8,833 bases of DNA, from contig JAISLV010000160.1 in the NCBI GenBank assembly GCA_031277075.1, positions 1-8,833 of the forward strand, read 5' to 3'. Shown in pieces: positions 1 to 7,423 of this stretch; within the stretch, counting starts at the first letter, position 1; each line of letters starts with the position of its first letter. The notes under the pieces were generated by a model that was given only the letters and a program-made list of their open reading frames with translations, was not told where the DNA came from and did not search any database. The stretch comes from Endomicrobium sp. (GTDB lineage: Bacteria; Elusimicrobiota; Endomicrobiia; Endomicrobiales; Endomicrobiaceae). Position numbers and translations under genes: made by a program.

Positions 1-2332
1 GAATGTCTTCAATTGTATTTTTCTTAAGCATTTCTTTGAAACGGGCTTCGTGTTTGGGCAATCCTTCCGTGATTATTTTTTCATATTTATCTATAAATTC
101 GCCGATATACTCTATCGCAACGGATAATTCCATAGCGTCTGCGGGAAACTCTTTTTTGTAATTTTGCATTTCTTTTATAATGTTGTTGCTCGTCTCTTCC
201 ATTTTTTTTGTCAATTTGTCTTTTTCGCCGTTTTTCGCAAGATATTGATTTTGTAAATCTTGGCGCGTTTTATCTATGTTTTTAAACGTCAGAGGAATTT
301 TTTCCAACAGGGCGTCTATTTTTGGATAAAATTCGGCTATTTCTTGCGAAGCGGCGGGTATTAATTTACAATTATTTATTTCTTCGCTGTAATCTTCAAT
401 TTTTCCTTTCAGCTTTCCTCTTTTTTCAGTTTTTGAATTTTGTTCTTGCGTAAGTTTGTTAATTTCATTATTTAACTTTGCAAGATTATCTTGCAGCAAT
501 TTCAAAATATCGCTGCTTGCCTCTATCTCAAACTTTTCGCGGTTCAACTCGTCTATTTTTTTTGATTCGTCTTGCCAATTTAACTCATTCCAATTTTTAT
601 AGAAAAGCAAATTGCTTAAATTACTCCTAATTTCATCTGCTGCCTTTATTTCGGCGTTCAATTCTTCTATTTCCATATCAATAGCGTTTTTTCGTTTCAG
701 GTTATTTTCTAATTCTTGCTCTAGCGCTTTTATTTTTTCAACATTAGACCAACCCAAAACAAATTTTGTTCTGTCCCATAATCCGCGACGGTCGTCTTTA
801 GTGTGTTTTTTGCCTTTTTTGTATTGTCCCTCTATAGTTATGGCGTCTTGGCGTATCGTTTGAAATTCTTCCATAGAAACGCATCGCAGATTAAAATGCC
901 GTTCCAAATCGGCGCGCAGCCAATCTTCAAAGAGAGAATTATTTTTTATTTCAATTTTATTTACCGCCGAATCCTGCGTAATTTCGTTTTGATTTCTGCG
1001 TTGAAAATTTTGCGGAACGGGGAAATAATCTAATTTTACGCCTCTTTGATTTTTGTCTGACAATGTTTTTGCATTGATATAGCCGCTAACTTGCGTATAA
1101 TCTTTTGCAGGAACTAATAAACTAACGCCGAAACCGTGCAATAATCTTTCTAACGCCCCTTCCCATTGTTTTTCTTCGTCTCTTACTTTTATCAGTTCTC
1201 CTACAAAAGGGATTTCGGCTTCGTCAATTTTTAAATCGTCTATTAACTGTTGACGAACGTCTAAAAGCGTTAGCGGAATTTGATTTTTACGATTTCGCAG
1301 AGAACTTAATTCTATTTGTATTTTTTTTACAATTTCTTGCGCAACGTTTAAATCTGTAGTCTGTTTATTGAGTTTTTTTCTATTTATTTCGCAGCTTTCT
1401 TTTAATGATTCTATTTTTTCTTGCGCCGCTTTAAAATTTTGATGAAAATCGTCATCAGTATCGGCGATAGGCAAACCGCAAAGAGACAATAAATCGCTAT
1501 ACTCTTTATATTTTTCATTTTTAGCGGTTTTTGCGGTTTCGCGGCGTTCTATTTCTTTGGCAATTTCTTCTAATCTTGCGCCGTTGTTAACCTTAATATC
1601 CGTCTCTATTTGAATTTTCGTTTCATTTTTGGAGTTCAATTCGGCTTGAATTGAACTTATTTGATTGTCAAGCTGGTCTAATTGCGTTTGGCAAGATTTG
1701 ATTTCTACTTCAAGCAGAGTAATTTTTTTACTTGCAAAATAACTGTCAATAGCGGAAATGATATTGTCAATTTCTTCTATTTGCCGTTTATATGTGTTGT
1801 AATTTTTGTTTAAATCAACCAATGGAAACAAGATTTCCATTTGTTTTTTTACTTCTTTTACGGCATTATACGCCTCGTTTAAATCGTTAAAGCGTTTTTT
1901 TAATTCCTCAATTTGAGTTTTTACGTCGGGTTGCTCTAACATTTGTTCGCGCACAAATGAAGTTAAACTATTTACCGATTTCATAGAAACGGTTTGATAA
2001 AACAAATCGACGGCTTTTTCAGACTTCATTCCAAATAAACGCCTGAATTTTTGGCTGTATTCTGAAAAATTATCGCCGGCGTATTCAATGTTTGGAAGAT
2101 TTTTTATTCTTTGTTTTAAGCTCTTGGCGTCTTCAATATTTTCAAACGTTTCTTTTATCCTAAGCGCTTTTGAGCTGATAATAAGCAATTTTTGCGTTTT
2201 GTCATTTTCTATCCAAAATACTTGCGCTAAAGTAATGTCGGAGGAATATCCAACATTGCAAAAATTGGCGAGTATAACTGAAAAAGCCGCGTCGTTTGCT
2301 TTAAGCAATTGATTTATTTCTTCAAATGTCAT
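1..2332 (-). CDS. jetC: JetC-like Wadjet SMC ATPase, N-terminus missing, 3' end outside window
   Basis: The frame is open without a stop for 777 codons from the ATG at 2332 to the left edge. JetC is the MukB-like SMC subunit of Wadjet complexes, which recognise and cut plasmid DNA. Family segments appear in the expected order: LAQVFW (residues 35-40), FRRLFG (96-101), QTVSMKSV (113-120) and FVREQML (126-132). A long coiled coil follows (about 140-390), then the middle domain with LLHGFGVSLLVP (from 398) and the GQYKKGKKHTKDDRR...FVLGW block (502-528). A second coiled coil leads to LPKHEARFKEMLKKNTI (from 758), which in the family precedes the C-terminal ATPase half. Walker A, normally within the first ~50 residues, is absent. 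The frame is closed by a TAG at 2438-2440, and the ATG has no clear Shine-Dalgarno sequence. The upstream neighbour is a VIT/VWA gene, not jetA/jetB. Family assignment is confident. Whether the gene works is doubtful, and a 5'-truncated pseudogene is likely. Confidence 0.85.
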   Translation of the reverse strand, partial: MTFEEINQLLKANDAAFSVILANFCNVGYSSDITLAQVFWIENDKTQKLLIISSKALRIKETFENIEDAKSLKQRIKNLPNIEYAGDNFSEYSQKFRRLFGMKSEKAVDLFYQTVSMKSVNSLTSFVREQMLEQPDVKTQIEELKKRFNDLNEAYNAVKEVKKQMEILFPLVDLNKNYNTYKRQIEEIDNIISAIDSYFASKKITLLEVEIKSCQTQLDQLDNQISSIQAELNSKNETKIQIETDIKVNNGARLEEIAKEIERRETAKTAKNEKYKEYSDLLSLCGLPIADTDDDFHQNFKAAQEKIESLKESCEINRKKLNKQTTDLNVAQEIVKKIQIELSSLRNRKNQIPLTLLDVRQQLIDDLKIDEAEIPFVGELIKVRDEEKQWEGALERLLHGFGVSLLVPAKDYTQVSGYINAKTLSDKNQRGVKLDYFPVPQNFQRRNQNEITQDSAVNKIEIKNNSLFEDWLRADLERHFNLRCVSMEEFQTIRQDAITIEGQYKKGKKHTKDDRRGLWDRTKFVLGWSNVEKIKALEQELENNLKRKNAIDMEIEELNAEIKAADEIRSNLSNLLFYKNWNELNWQDESKKIDELNREKFEIEASSDILKLLQDNLAKLNNEINKLTQEQNSKTEKRGKLKGKIEDYSEEINNCKLIPAASQEIAEFYPKIDALLEKIPLTFKNIDKTRQDLQNQYLAKNGEKDKLTKKMEETSNNIIKEMQNYKKEFPADAMELSVAIEYIGEFIDKYEKIITEGLPKHEARFKEMLKKNTIEDI

Positions 2333-2499
2333 GGCTGTATTTTTTGCAAAACTTCGGTTTATTCTAGTCTGCAAACCCGTTTGCTTTTCCCAAATTTTAC
2401 AATAAGCGGCAACGGCATAATTTTTTTGTCTTTCCCGCTAAAGCCGCTTTTGAATTATAGCATTTATACAATTTTTTACGATTTTCTGTTCTTAATACT
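2333..2499 (-). other. Intergenic stretch, possible remnant of the jetC 5' end
   Basis: This gap lies between the VWA gene stop and the jetC ATG. Reading leftward on the minus strand, the jetC frame stays open for 35 codons before its ATG (back to 2437) and reads NYAVAAYCKIWEKQTG. A second frame entering from 2459 reads YNSKAALAGKTK and then dies shortly after a run of seven A (2421-2427). The two frames would join with one A fewer. In JetC an N-x-AA segment follows Walker A, so this could be decayed coding sequence; that is inference. A small hairpin, GCAAAC-GG-GTTTGC on the minus strand, is also present. No terminator for the VWA gene is visible, so read-through into jetC is possible. Confidence 0.4.
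2454..2462 (-). promoter_or_regulatory. Extended -10 promoter candidate upstream of the jetC fragment
   Basis: The minus strand carries TGCTATAAT, a perfect extended -10 (TGnTATAAT). No good -35 hexamer lies 16-18 bases upstream, which extended -10 promoters tolerate. Transcription would start near 2447 and give a 5' leader of about 115 nt before the ATG at 2332. Confidence 0.45.
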
Positions 2500-5400
2500 T
2501 TAAAATTTAACGTTTCCTATAATATTGTTTTGTTTTACGTTTTCAGTTCTCACCAATACTCTTTTGTGAGTTTGATTTTTAGAGCTGTAATGCGTGAAAA
2601 TGTCCAAATACAAAGTTGTAGCTCCGCTTAGGCTTTGTCTGCGGTCGCTGAAATTATTTGTAAATATTTCGTAATCGCCCGCCATAGCTTTTTTGAGCAT
2701 AAATTCTTCAGGTCCAAACCCTTGCGTTAAATCGGGCGAAACTCTGCCGCCTATTCTTGTATTTCTATTTGAATAATACGCTTCTTCGCCGCTAGGGTCT
2801 TTTACGTGAATGTCTATGTCGGTATTATCGGTATTCCAGCCTAAAACTATTCTTAAATCAACGGGCATATTAAAAATAAGCTCTTTGTTTATTTTTGATA
2901 AGTTCAACTTAGGGCTTAACGATATTAAGTTGTTCATTTCAACGAAAACTATTTGTTTAACGCTGTTAAACCTACCCCAAAATCCCGCGAGAACTTTATA
3001 AAAATATTCAAGCGCTTTTTGATATTGTTTGTTCGCTTGATAAGCTAAAGCTAAATCTCTATAGCTTTGAGGGTCTTCGCCTCTGAGCTTTATAATTTTT
3101 ATAAAAAGCTCTATGGCGTAATCGTAATTGTCTATCTCCATAAGTTTATACGCCGCCGTTCTTAAAAGTTCATAGCTGTCTAAACGCATTTCTGCAATAT
3201 TAGATAAAATCAAAAGCGCTTTGTCGTTAAGTTTGCGGCGTATAAATTCGTCGGCAACGTCAAAATAAAACGAGGGCTGGTCATCGTATCCTTTTTTGAG
3301 TTTTAAGTAGTCGTTATAAAGTTCGCCGTCGGTTGAAGATTTTAGTATTTTCATATACGGAGTTTGCGGGTCCCATGCTTTTATCTGCACAACGGCTGCT
3401 GTATTGTCTGCAGCTTGAGGTTTCAAACTGCTTGCTCGGTCTGTAATTTCCGCATCTATACTAACCATATCCCTAGCTATAGAAGGCGCGCTTGCGCTTT
3501 TAACTCTGCGGGTTTCCTCTTTAATTTTCATCAACGCAATTTCGTTTTTTCTTTCTGTTTCCCGCGTATTTCGTATTTCAGAAACGTCCGCGTCGGCTTC
3601 CTCGTAAAATACGTCCGTTCGGCTAAGCGGCTGGTCTGAAACGGCTTGCTCTTGGTCGTTAGCGCGCAATTTTTCAAAAGGTTTCGGCGGTTTGCTTTGC
3701 TCGTAATCTTTCTTCCACCAGTTTTTAATTTCCTGCGCTTGCGCTATAGCGTTTGCAATATTGTCTTTTTGCGTATTGTCTTTCTGAATTTTATATCGGC
3801 TTAAAATACTGTTGTATTGCGCAAGAAGTTCTTGCGGAGGAGTTATTTTGTAGTCGACATAATCTTGAACGTTTTCTAAAACTAAAAGCGAAGTGAAATC
3901 TGTAACAAGGCGATATTCTTTGGCAAGTTTAACAATTTCCTCTTCATTCTTTTCAGAATCAAGTTCAAGCTCTCTTATTTTTGTCTGCGCCCAAAGCCTT
4001 GCCACCGCAGGATTTACGCCTGCGGCTTTAACCGTTATTTTCCTTGTAGCCGTTATATCTTTTTTATTGTATCCGAAAGTTATCGTTATATCCGCCAAAG
4101 GCGCGGTTAAAACGCCCGCCAAAGTTAGATTTTCGCCTATTTGCGTTCCTTCAAGCGGGAAAACTTCTTTGACTTTACTTTTATCGTAAGAATAAGAAAT
4201 AAGTTTCAGCGTTTGTTTAAGAAGTCTGTTTAAAGCGTCTTGCGGAGTTAGCGAATTTAAATTTATAAAACTTCCGCCGCTTTTGCGCGCGGCGTTTATA
4301 AGATTTGCGCGGTTAAATTCAGGCGAAGAATTTATTGAATATACCGGCGTGTCTGAAACTTTGAAAGCCGCGTTTGAAAATGTGTTGACGCCGTCTGAAA
4401 ATAACAGTATTTCGTCTGCGTCTGAAATTTTATCAAAACCCGAAATGTCGGTCGCGCCGTCGTAGTTTAAATTGTCTATTTCTTTTTTAAGCGCAGACCA
4501 ATCGCCGCCTTTAACGCTGAAAGTTTTAGGTTTTTGCGGCTTTAAATTAAAAGTTATAAAAATTATTTCAACGTTTGACAATTTTTTAAAATAGCCGTCT
4601 AGGAGTTTTTGCTCTTTTTCAATATCTCTTTTTGCCCCAGATAGCGAAGAATCCCAAAGTATCGCTATTTTTTTAGGAAGGACTTTATCTTTTGCCGCCG
4701 CCGCAACGCTAATATCCGAATAAAAGAAAGTTTTGTCCCCTTCAGTATGCGTAAAAATTTGTTCGTCCGCAGGCTTTTGAATTTCAAAACCGACATTGTT
4801 TTTTAATAAATAGTCGTTTTGCGAAAAATTTAGCTGCGAAACGTTTGAAGATGCGTTTTTAGATAATTTCAAATCCCCCGTAATTTTTGGGTCAAAAGCC
4901 AAACTTTGAAATTTTGCGTTAAAAGAAAAATTTATAGTTTGGTTAAACGTTAAAGGAAGATTATATATGTAAGCGTTATTTTTTGTTTGAAGCGGCTCTT
5001 CTATTGTAATTTTTATTCTTCTTGTATTGTTTGGGTTAAACGGATAAATTCTTGTTTTAAATTGATTGCCTGCGGTTTTTTCAACAAGACCCGGGTCTAC
5101 GCCTCTTCTAACTATAGCTTCAAAAGTTTGACGAGCTTTTTGTTTTTCAACGGCTACGCCGTCTCTCAACTTTCCATTAATGTCTAAAGCTATTGCGGAA
5201 ACGTTTTGACTTTCGCCTAAAGGCATAATAAATTCGCCTTCCATTATCGCTTGATTAGGATTAAAAAAAGTCATATCGTAAGTTGTAAGCGCAAGATTTC
5301 CCGTAATTTCAACGTCAATTTTTAAATCGCGCAAAACGATAGGCTGTTTGTCGTTAGAAACTATTATGCGGGGTATTCTTTCAATGATAACTACTCTGTC

Positions 5401-5508
5401 AGCCGCAGGCGGCGTATTTGAAGAAGAAAGTTTTTGAAACCCTGAATTTTGAGCAAAAGCCTGTCCGCAAAATAAAACGACGACAATCAAAGCTAAACAT
5501 TTTTTCAT
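2500..5508 (-). CDS. Secreted VIT-VWA-TPR-DUF2135 protein
   Basis: A 1002-residue exported protein, probably periplasmic or surface-associated. The start at 5508 gives a classic signal peptide (MKKCLALIVVVLFCGQAFA, cleavage near residue 20) and has a GAGGAA ribosome site 4-9 nt upstream. An in-frame ATG 13 codons earlier has neither. Domains in order: a VIT domain (about 57-172, with EAIVRRGVDPGL and RIYPFNPN); a von Willebrand A domain (about 280-430) with a complete MIDAS metal site (D286-x-S288-x-S290, T353, D372); a charged, partly helical linker (about 540-740); TPR-like helices (about 745-845); and a C-terminal DUF2135 domain (about 882-1002, with VLGWNTDNTDIDIHV and GGRVSP). VIT-VWA proteins are usually adhesion or complex-assembly factors binding partners through Mg2+. 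The exact role is unknown. It follows a DUF456 gene by 54 bp and is probably co-transcribed with it. Confidence 0.9.
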   Translation of the reverse strand: MKKCLALIVVVLFCGQAFAQNSGFQKLSSSNTPPAADRVVIIERIPRIIVSNDKQPIVLRDLKIDVEITGNLALTTYDMTFFNPNQAIMEGEFIMPLGESQNVSAIALDINGKLRDGVAVEKQKARQTFEAIVRRGVDPGLVEKTAGNQFKTRIYPFNPNNTRRIKITIEEPLQTKNNAYIYNLPLTFNQTINFSFNAKFQSLAFDPKITGDLKLSKNASSNVSQLNFSQNDYLLKNNVGFEIQKPADEQIFTHTEGDKTFFYSDISVAAAAKDKVLPKKIAILWDSSLSGAKRDIEKEQKLLDGYFKKLSNVEIIFITFNLKPQKPKTFSVKGGDWSALKKEIDNLNYDGATDISGFDKISDADEILLFSDGVNTFSNAAFKVSDTPVYSINSSPEFNRANLINAARKSGGSFINLNSLTPQDALNRLLKQTLKLISYSYDKSKVKEVFPLEGTQIGENLTLAGVLTAPLADITITFGYNKKDITATRKITVKAAGVNPAVARLWAQTKIRELELDSEKNEEEIVKLAKEYRLVTDFTSLLVLENVQDYVDYKITPPQELLAQYNSILSRYKIQKDNTQKDNIANAIAQAQEIKNWWKKDYEQSKPPKPFEKLRANDQEQAVSDQPLSRTDVFYEEADADVSEIRNTRETERKNEIALMKIKEETRRVKSASAPSIARDMVSIDAEITDRASSLKPQAADNTAAVVQIKAWDPQTPYMKILKSSTDGELYNDYLKLKKGYDDQPSFYFDVADEFIRRKLNDKALLILSNIAEMRLDSYELLRTAAYKLMEIDNYDYAIELFIKIIKLRGEDPQSYRDLALAYQANKQYQKALEYFYKVLAGFWGRFNSVKQIVFVEMNNLISLSPKLNLSKINKELIFNMPVDLRIVLGWNTDNTDIDIHVKDPSGEEAYYSNRNTRIGGRVSPDLTQGFGPEEFMLKKAMAGDYEIFTNNFSDRRQSLSGATTLYLDIFTHYSSKNQTHKRVLVRTENVKQNNIIGNVKF

Positions 5509-5512
5509 TGTC

Positions 5513-5518
5513 TTCCTC
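5513..5518 (-). promoter_or_regulatory. Ribosome binding site fixing the VIT/VWA start
   Basis: The minus strand reads AAGAGGAAGACA-ATG. The purine-rich GAGGAA precedes the ATG at 5508 and supports that codon over the in-frame ATG at 5547, which has no such site. Confidence 0.75.
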
Positions 5519-5527
5519 TTTGTTGCG

Positions 5528-5543
5528 TTCCGCTTTGGCGGAA
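5528..5543. repeat. Short hairpin between the DUF456 and VIT/VWA genes
   Basis: TTCCGC-TTTG-GCGGAA is a perfect 6-bp stem with a 4-base loop. It lies in the 54-bp gap of the presumed operon, about 10 nt upstream of the ribosome site of the VIT/VWA gene. No T-run follows on the minus strand, so it is not a good terminator for DUF456. It could be an mRNA stability or processing hairpin. Confidence 0.5.
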
Positions 5544-5562
5544 ACATTAATTTTTTACATAT

Positions 5563-6039
5563 TTACAATATTGCAAATACAAAATAAACCGCAATCCATA
5601 AACAGACTATTACTTTTAAACCTGTAGCGCATAAAAAACCGACGAAAGTTCCAAAAGCGGATTTTAAAGATTTTTTCGCAGACGACCCTGTAATAATTTC
5701 TGCCGCAAAAGCCCCTAAAAACGGACAAAGTATAATTCCAAACGGCAAAAAAAACAATCCGATTATAGTTCCTGCTACTGCTCCTACAATTCCAGCGGTA
5801 GACCCGCCGAACTTTTTTGCGCCCCAAGCCTGAAGCAAATATTCCAAAAGAGTCATTATCAAAATTATTACCGCAAAAGCCGACGCCCAATACCAAGAAA
5901 CATTATTTCCAAATTGCGTTATTTTAATCAGAAGAATTGACAATAAACATATAGGAGGACCCGGCAAAACAGGAAGGAAACAGCCTAGAAAACCCGTAAA
6001 TAACAATAAAATGCAGATAATGAGAATAAAAATGTCCAT
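5563..6039 (-). CDS. DUF456 family small membrane protein
   Basis: A 158-residue inner-membrane protein of the DUF456 family, whose function is unknown. It has a hydrophobic N-terminal helix (about 2-22), the family turn FLPVLPGPP (21-29), a helix at about 48-68, then AKKFGGSTAGIVGAVAG (74-90) leading into a glycine-rich double membrane segment (about 82-112), and a final helix (about 130-156). The ATG at 6039 matches the family start. An in-frame ATG at 6108 would add 23 polar residues (MQKCKTHIK...) and lies upstream of the likely promoter, so it is rejected. There is no Shine-Dalgarno sequence; a -10 element ends six bases before the ATG. The gene is probably first in an operon with the VIT/VWA gene. 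No link in function is established. Confidence 0.85.
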   Translation of the reverse strand: MDIFILIICILLLFTGFLGCFLPVLPGPPICLLSILLIKITQFGNNVSWYWASAFAVIILIMTLLEYLLQAWGAKKFGGSTAGIVGAVAGTIIGLFFLPFGIILCPFLGAFAAEIITGSSAKKSLKSAFGTFVGFLCATGLKVIVCLWIAVYFVFAIL

Positions 6040-6045
6040 TTGCGT

Positions 6046-6054
6046 ATTATAACA
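6046..6054 (-). promoter_or_regulatory. Extended -10 promoter of the DUF456 operon, leaderless
   Basis: The minus strand reads TGTTATAAT, a perfect extended -10, followed by ACGCAA and the ATG at 6039. With the usual spacing to the start site, transcription would begin at or within a base or two of the ATG, giving a leaderless mRNA. No convincing -35 is seen. Confidence 0.55.
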
Positions 6055-6092
6055 TATATTAGCCGCCGATTTTAGAGACGCCTTAATATGCG

Positions 6093-6110
6093 TTTTGCAT
6101 TTCTGCAAAA
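6093..6110. promoter_or_regulatory. Palindromic operator candidate in the divergent promoter region
   Basis: TTTTGCA-TTTC-TGCAAAA is a perfect 7-bp inverted repeat midway between the two divergent genes. Its symmetric half-sites and position suggest a binding site for a dimeric regulator. There is no T-run geometry of a terminator and no gene for it to end. The regulator is unknown. Confidence 0.4.
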
Positions 6111-6126
6111 ATTTGTCAAAATTTGT
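6108..6126 (+). repeat. 10-bp-period direct repeat overlapping the M23 -35 box
   Basis: AAAATTTGT occurs twice, at 6108-6116 and 6118-6126, separated by one C, so the copies lie one helical turn apart. The second copy runs into the -35 candidate at 6123-6128. It could be a tandem operator or simply A/T-tract bias. Confidence 0.35.
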
Positions 6127-6151
6127 TTTCTGCGACGAAATCTTGTAAAAT
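6123..6151 (+). promoter_or_regulatory. Promoter of the M23 peptidase gene
   Basis: TTGTTT (6123-6128) and TAAAAT (6146-6151) are separated by exactly 17 bases. The -10 ends eight bases before the ATG at 6160, so the 5' leader would be at most a few nucleotides. No Shine-Dalgarno sequence precedes the ATG. Confidence 0.5.
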
Positions 6152-6159
6152 AAACGAAA

Positions 6160-7344
6160 ATGAAAAGAATAATTTATTATCCTATTTTTATAGTCTTTGC
6201 GGCGGTTATAGTTTTTAGCGTTACGTATTATAAAATCTCAAATCTGCAATATTTTCCCGAGCCGGCGCAGCTTGAGCTTGACATTGAAAAAATAACGTTT
6301 GAGCAAGGCGACATACCCGCAAAAACTTTTTCAAAAACAAGAATTCCCGAAAATGAAGCGGCGGCGATAATTAAAGCGTTGTCAAAAACGGCAAATCTAA
6401 AAAACGTAAAACCGGGCGATTTTTACGAGGTTTTATATGACGAACTCGGCTCTTGGAAAGCCGTTTGGTTTTATCCTTACGGCGAAGATTTTTTCTCTGT
6501 AACAAAAAACGGCGACGGAGTTGTAACAGCCGCAAAGAAAAAACTCAAAAGTTTTGTCGCGCAAAAGCAGTTTTCAGGCAAAATAGAATCGTCTCTGTGG
6601 GACGCGATGTCTTCTCAAGGCGTTTTGCCTTCGATAATTATGTCTTTTACGGAAATTTTTGAATCGCAGATAGATTTTGTCACAGACTCAAGGGTCGGAG
6701 ACGAATTTAAAGTCATCTACGAAACAAAAGAGGTTATAAAAAAAGGAACCGTTCTTTCGGCAAGAATTACCTCCGCAAAATATAAGACCGGCGCAAAAAT
6801 TTACGACGCTTTTTATTTTAAGCCTGAAAAAGGCTACGCAGGATACTACGACAAAAACGGAATGTCGGTAAGAAGCGCGTTTTTAAAAGCTCCTCTGCAA
6901 TACAAAAGAATAAGCTCTTATTTTTCTATGGCAAGGAAACACCCGATATTTAAAATTGAAAGACCGCATCAGGGCATAGATTACGCCGCTCCTACGGGAA
7001 CGCCTGTTTCCGCAATCGGAAACGGCATTGTAAAAAGCGCAAAGCGTTCAGGCGGGTATGGAAACCTTATAATAATAAAACATATCAACGGCTACGAAAC
7101 TTATTACGGACACCTTTCAAAATATGCAAAAGGAATAAAAAAAGGCGTTTCCGTAGCCAAAGGCGAAGTTATAGGATACGTCGGACAGACGGGAACCGCC
7201 ACAGGTCCGCATTTAGATTTTAGAATTATGCGCTACGGGAAATTTTTTGATTTTCTCTCTATGAAACAGCGTCCCGCCAATTCTCTTTACGGACAAGACA
7301 AGAAAAAGTTTTTAAGATTGATAGACGACTACGTTGAATTTTAA
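6160..7344 (+). CDS. Membrane-anchored M23 peptidoglycan endopeptidase
   Basis: A 394-residue cell-wall hydrolase of the LytM/MepM type (M23), expected to cleave peptide cross-links of peptidoglycan in the periplasm. A single N-terminal membrane segment (about 4-25) acts as signal anchor. Residues about 60-115 resemble the OapA/LysM-like region that precedes the catalytic domain in MepM-type proteins (ENEAAAIIKAL...KPGDFYEVLYDE). The catalytic beta-core covers about 245-360. It has H270 and D274 of the HxxxD zinc motif (RPHQGID), H318 (YYGHLS), and GPHLDF, where H351 is kept but the usual second histidine of HxH is D353. That position is a zinc ligand in LytM, so Asp must substitute or activity is altered. 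The gene ends in its own terminator and diverges from the DUF456 operon. Confidence 0.92.
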   Translation: MKRIIYYPIFIVFAAVIVFSVTYYKISNLQYFPEPAQLELDIEKITFEQGDIPAKTFSKTRIPENEAAAIIKALSKTANLKNVKPGDFYEVLYDELGSWKAVWFYPYGEDFFSVTKNGDGVVTAAKKKLKSFVAQKQFSGKIESSLWDAMSSQGVLPSIIMSFTEIFESQIDFVTDSRVGDEFKVIYETKEVIKKGTVLSARITSAKYKTGAKIYDAFYFKPEKGYAGYYDKNGMSVRSAFLKAPLQYKRISSYFSMARKHPIFKIERPHQGIDYAAPTGTPVSAIGNGIVKSAKRSGGYGNLIIIKHINGYETYYGHLSKYAKGIKKGVSVAKGEVIGYVGQTGTATGPHLDFRIMRYGKFFDFLSMKQRPANSLYGQDKKKFLRLIDDYVEF

Positions 7345-7366
7345 AAACGCTGACAAAAGCGTTTTT
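7343..7366 (+). terminator. Intrinsic terminator of the M23 gene
   Basis: AAAAACGCT-GACAAA-AGCGTTTTT forms a 9-bp perfect stem with a 6-base loop and a T5 tail. It begins at the last two bases of the M23 stop codon. Confidence 0.85.
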
Positions 7367-7423
7367 CCCTCAGCAGTATTTTTCTTGTAGCTAAAAATCT
7401 AAGAACCTTAGCGGCTTGCCCTG

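Noticed and set aside
612..1033. Plus-strand open frames of 83 and 76 codons
   Set aside because: They lie antisense to the jetC frame, have hydrophobic low-complexity translations from A/T-rich coiled-coil codons, and match no family.
2429..2450. AALAGKTKK read as a Walker A motif for jetC
   Set aside because: The first glycine/alanine of [AG]xxxxGK[ST] is a lysine here, the frame stops within ten codons, and the surrounding sequence does not match the JetC P-loop region.
2088..2503. Plus-strand frames of 74 and 64 codons over the jetC start and intergenic gap
   Set aside because: They are the complement of jetC and its leader. There is no ribosome site or recognisable domain.
5509..5547. 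Earlier in-frame ATG of the VIT/VWA gene
   Set aside because: It would put 13 charged residues before a perfect signal peptide and lies in the hairpin region without a ribosome site. The ATG at 5508 has one.
5555..5896. 113-codon minus-strand frame
   Set aside because: It is an out-of-frame shadow of the DUF456 gene, rich in Arg/Phe/Cys with no domain.
7367..7423. Target-site duplication or attachment site at the outer edge of the left arm
   Set aside because: The flanks at 7423 and 8528 share no convincing direct repeat. CTAAG-AAC-CTTAG nearby is too short to call.
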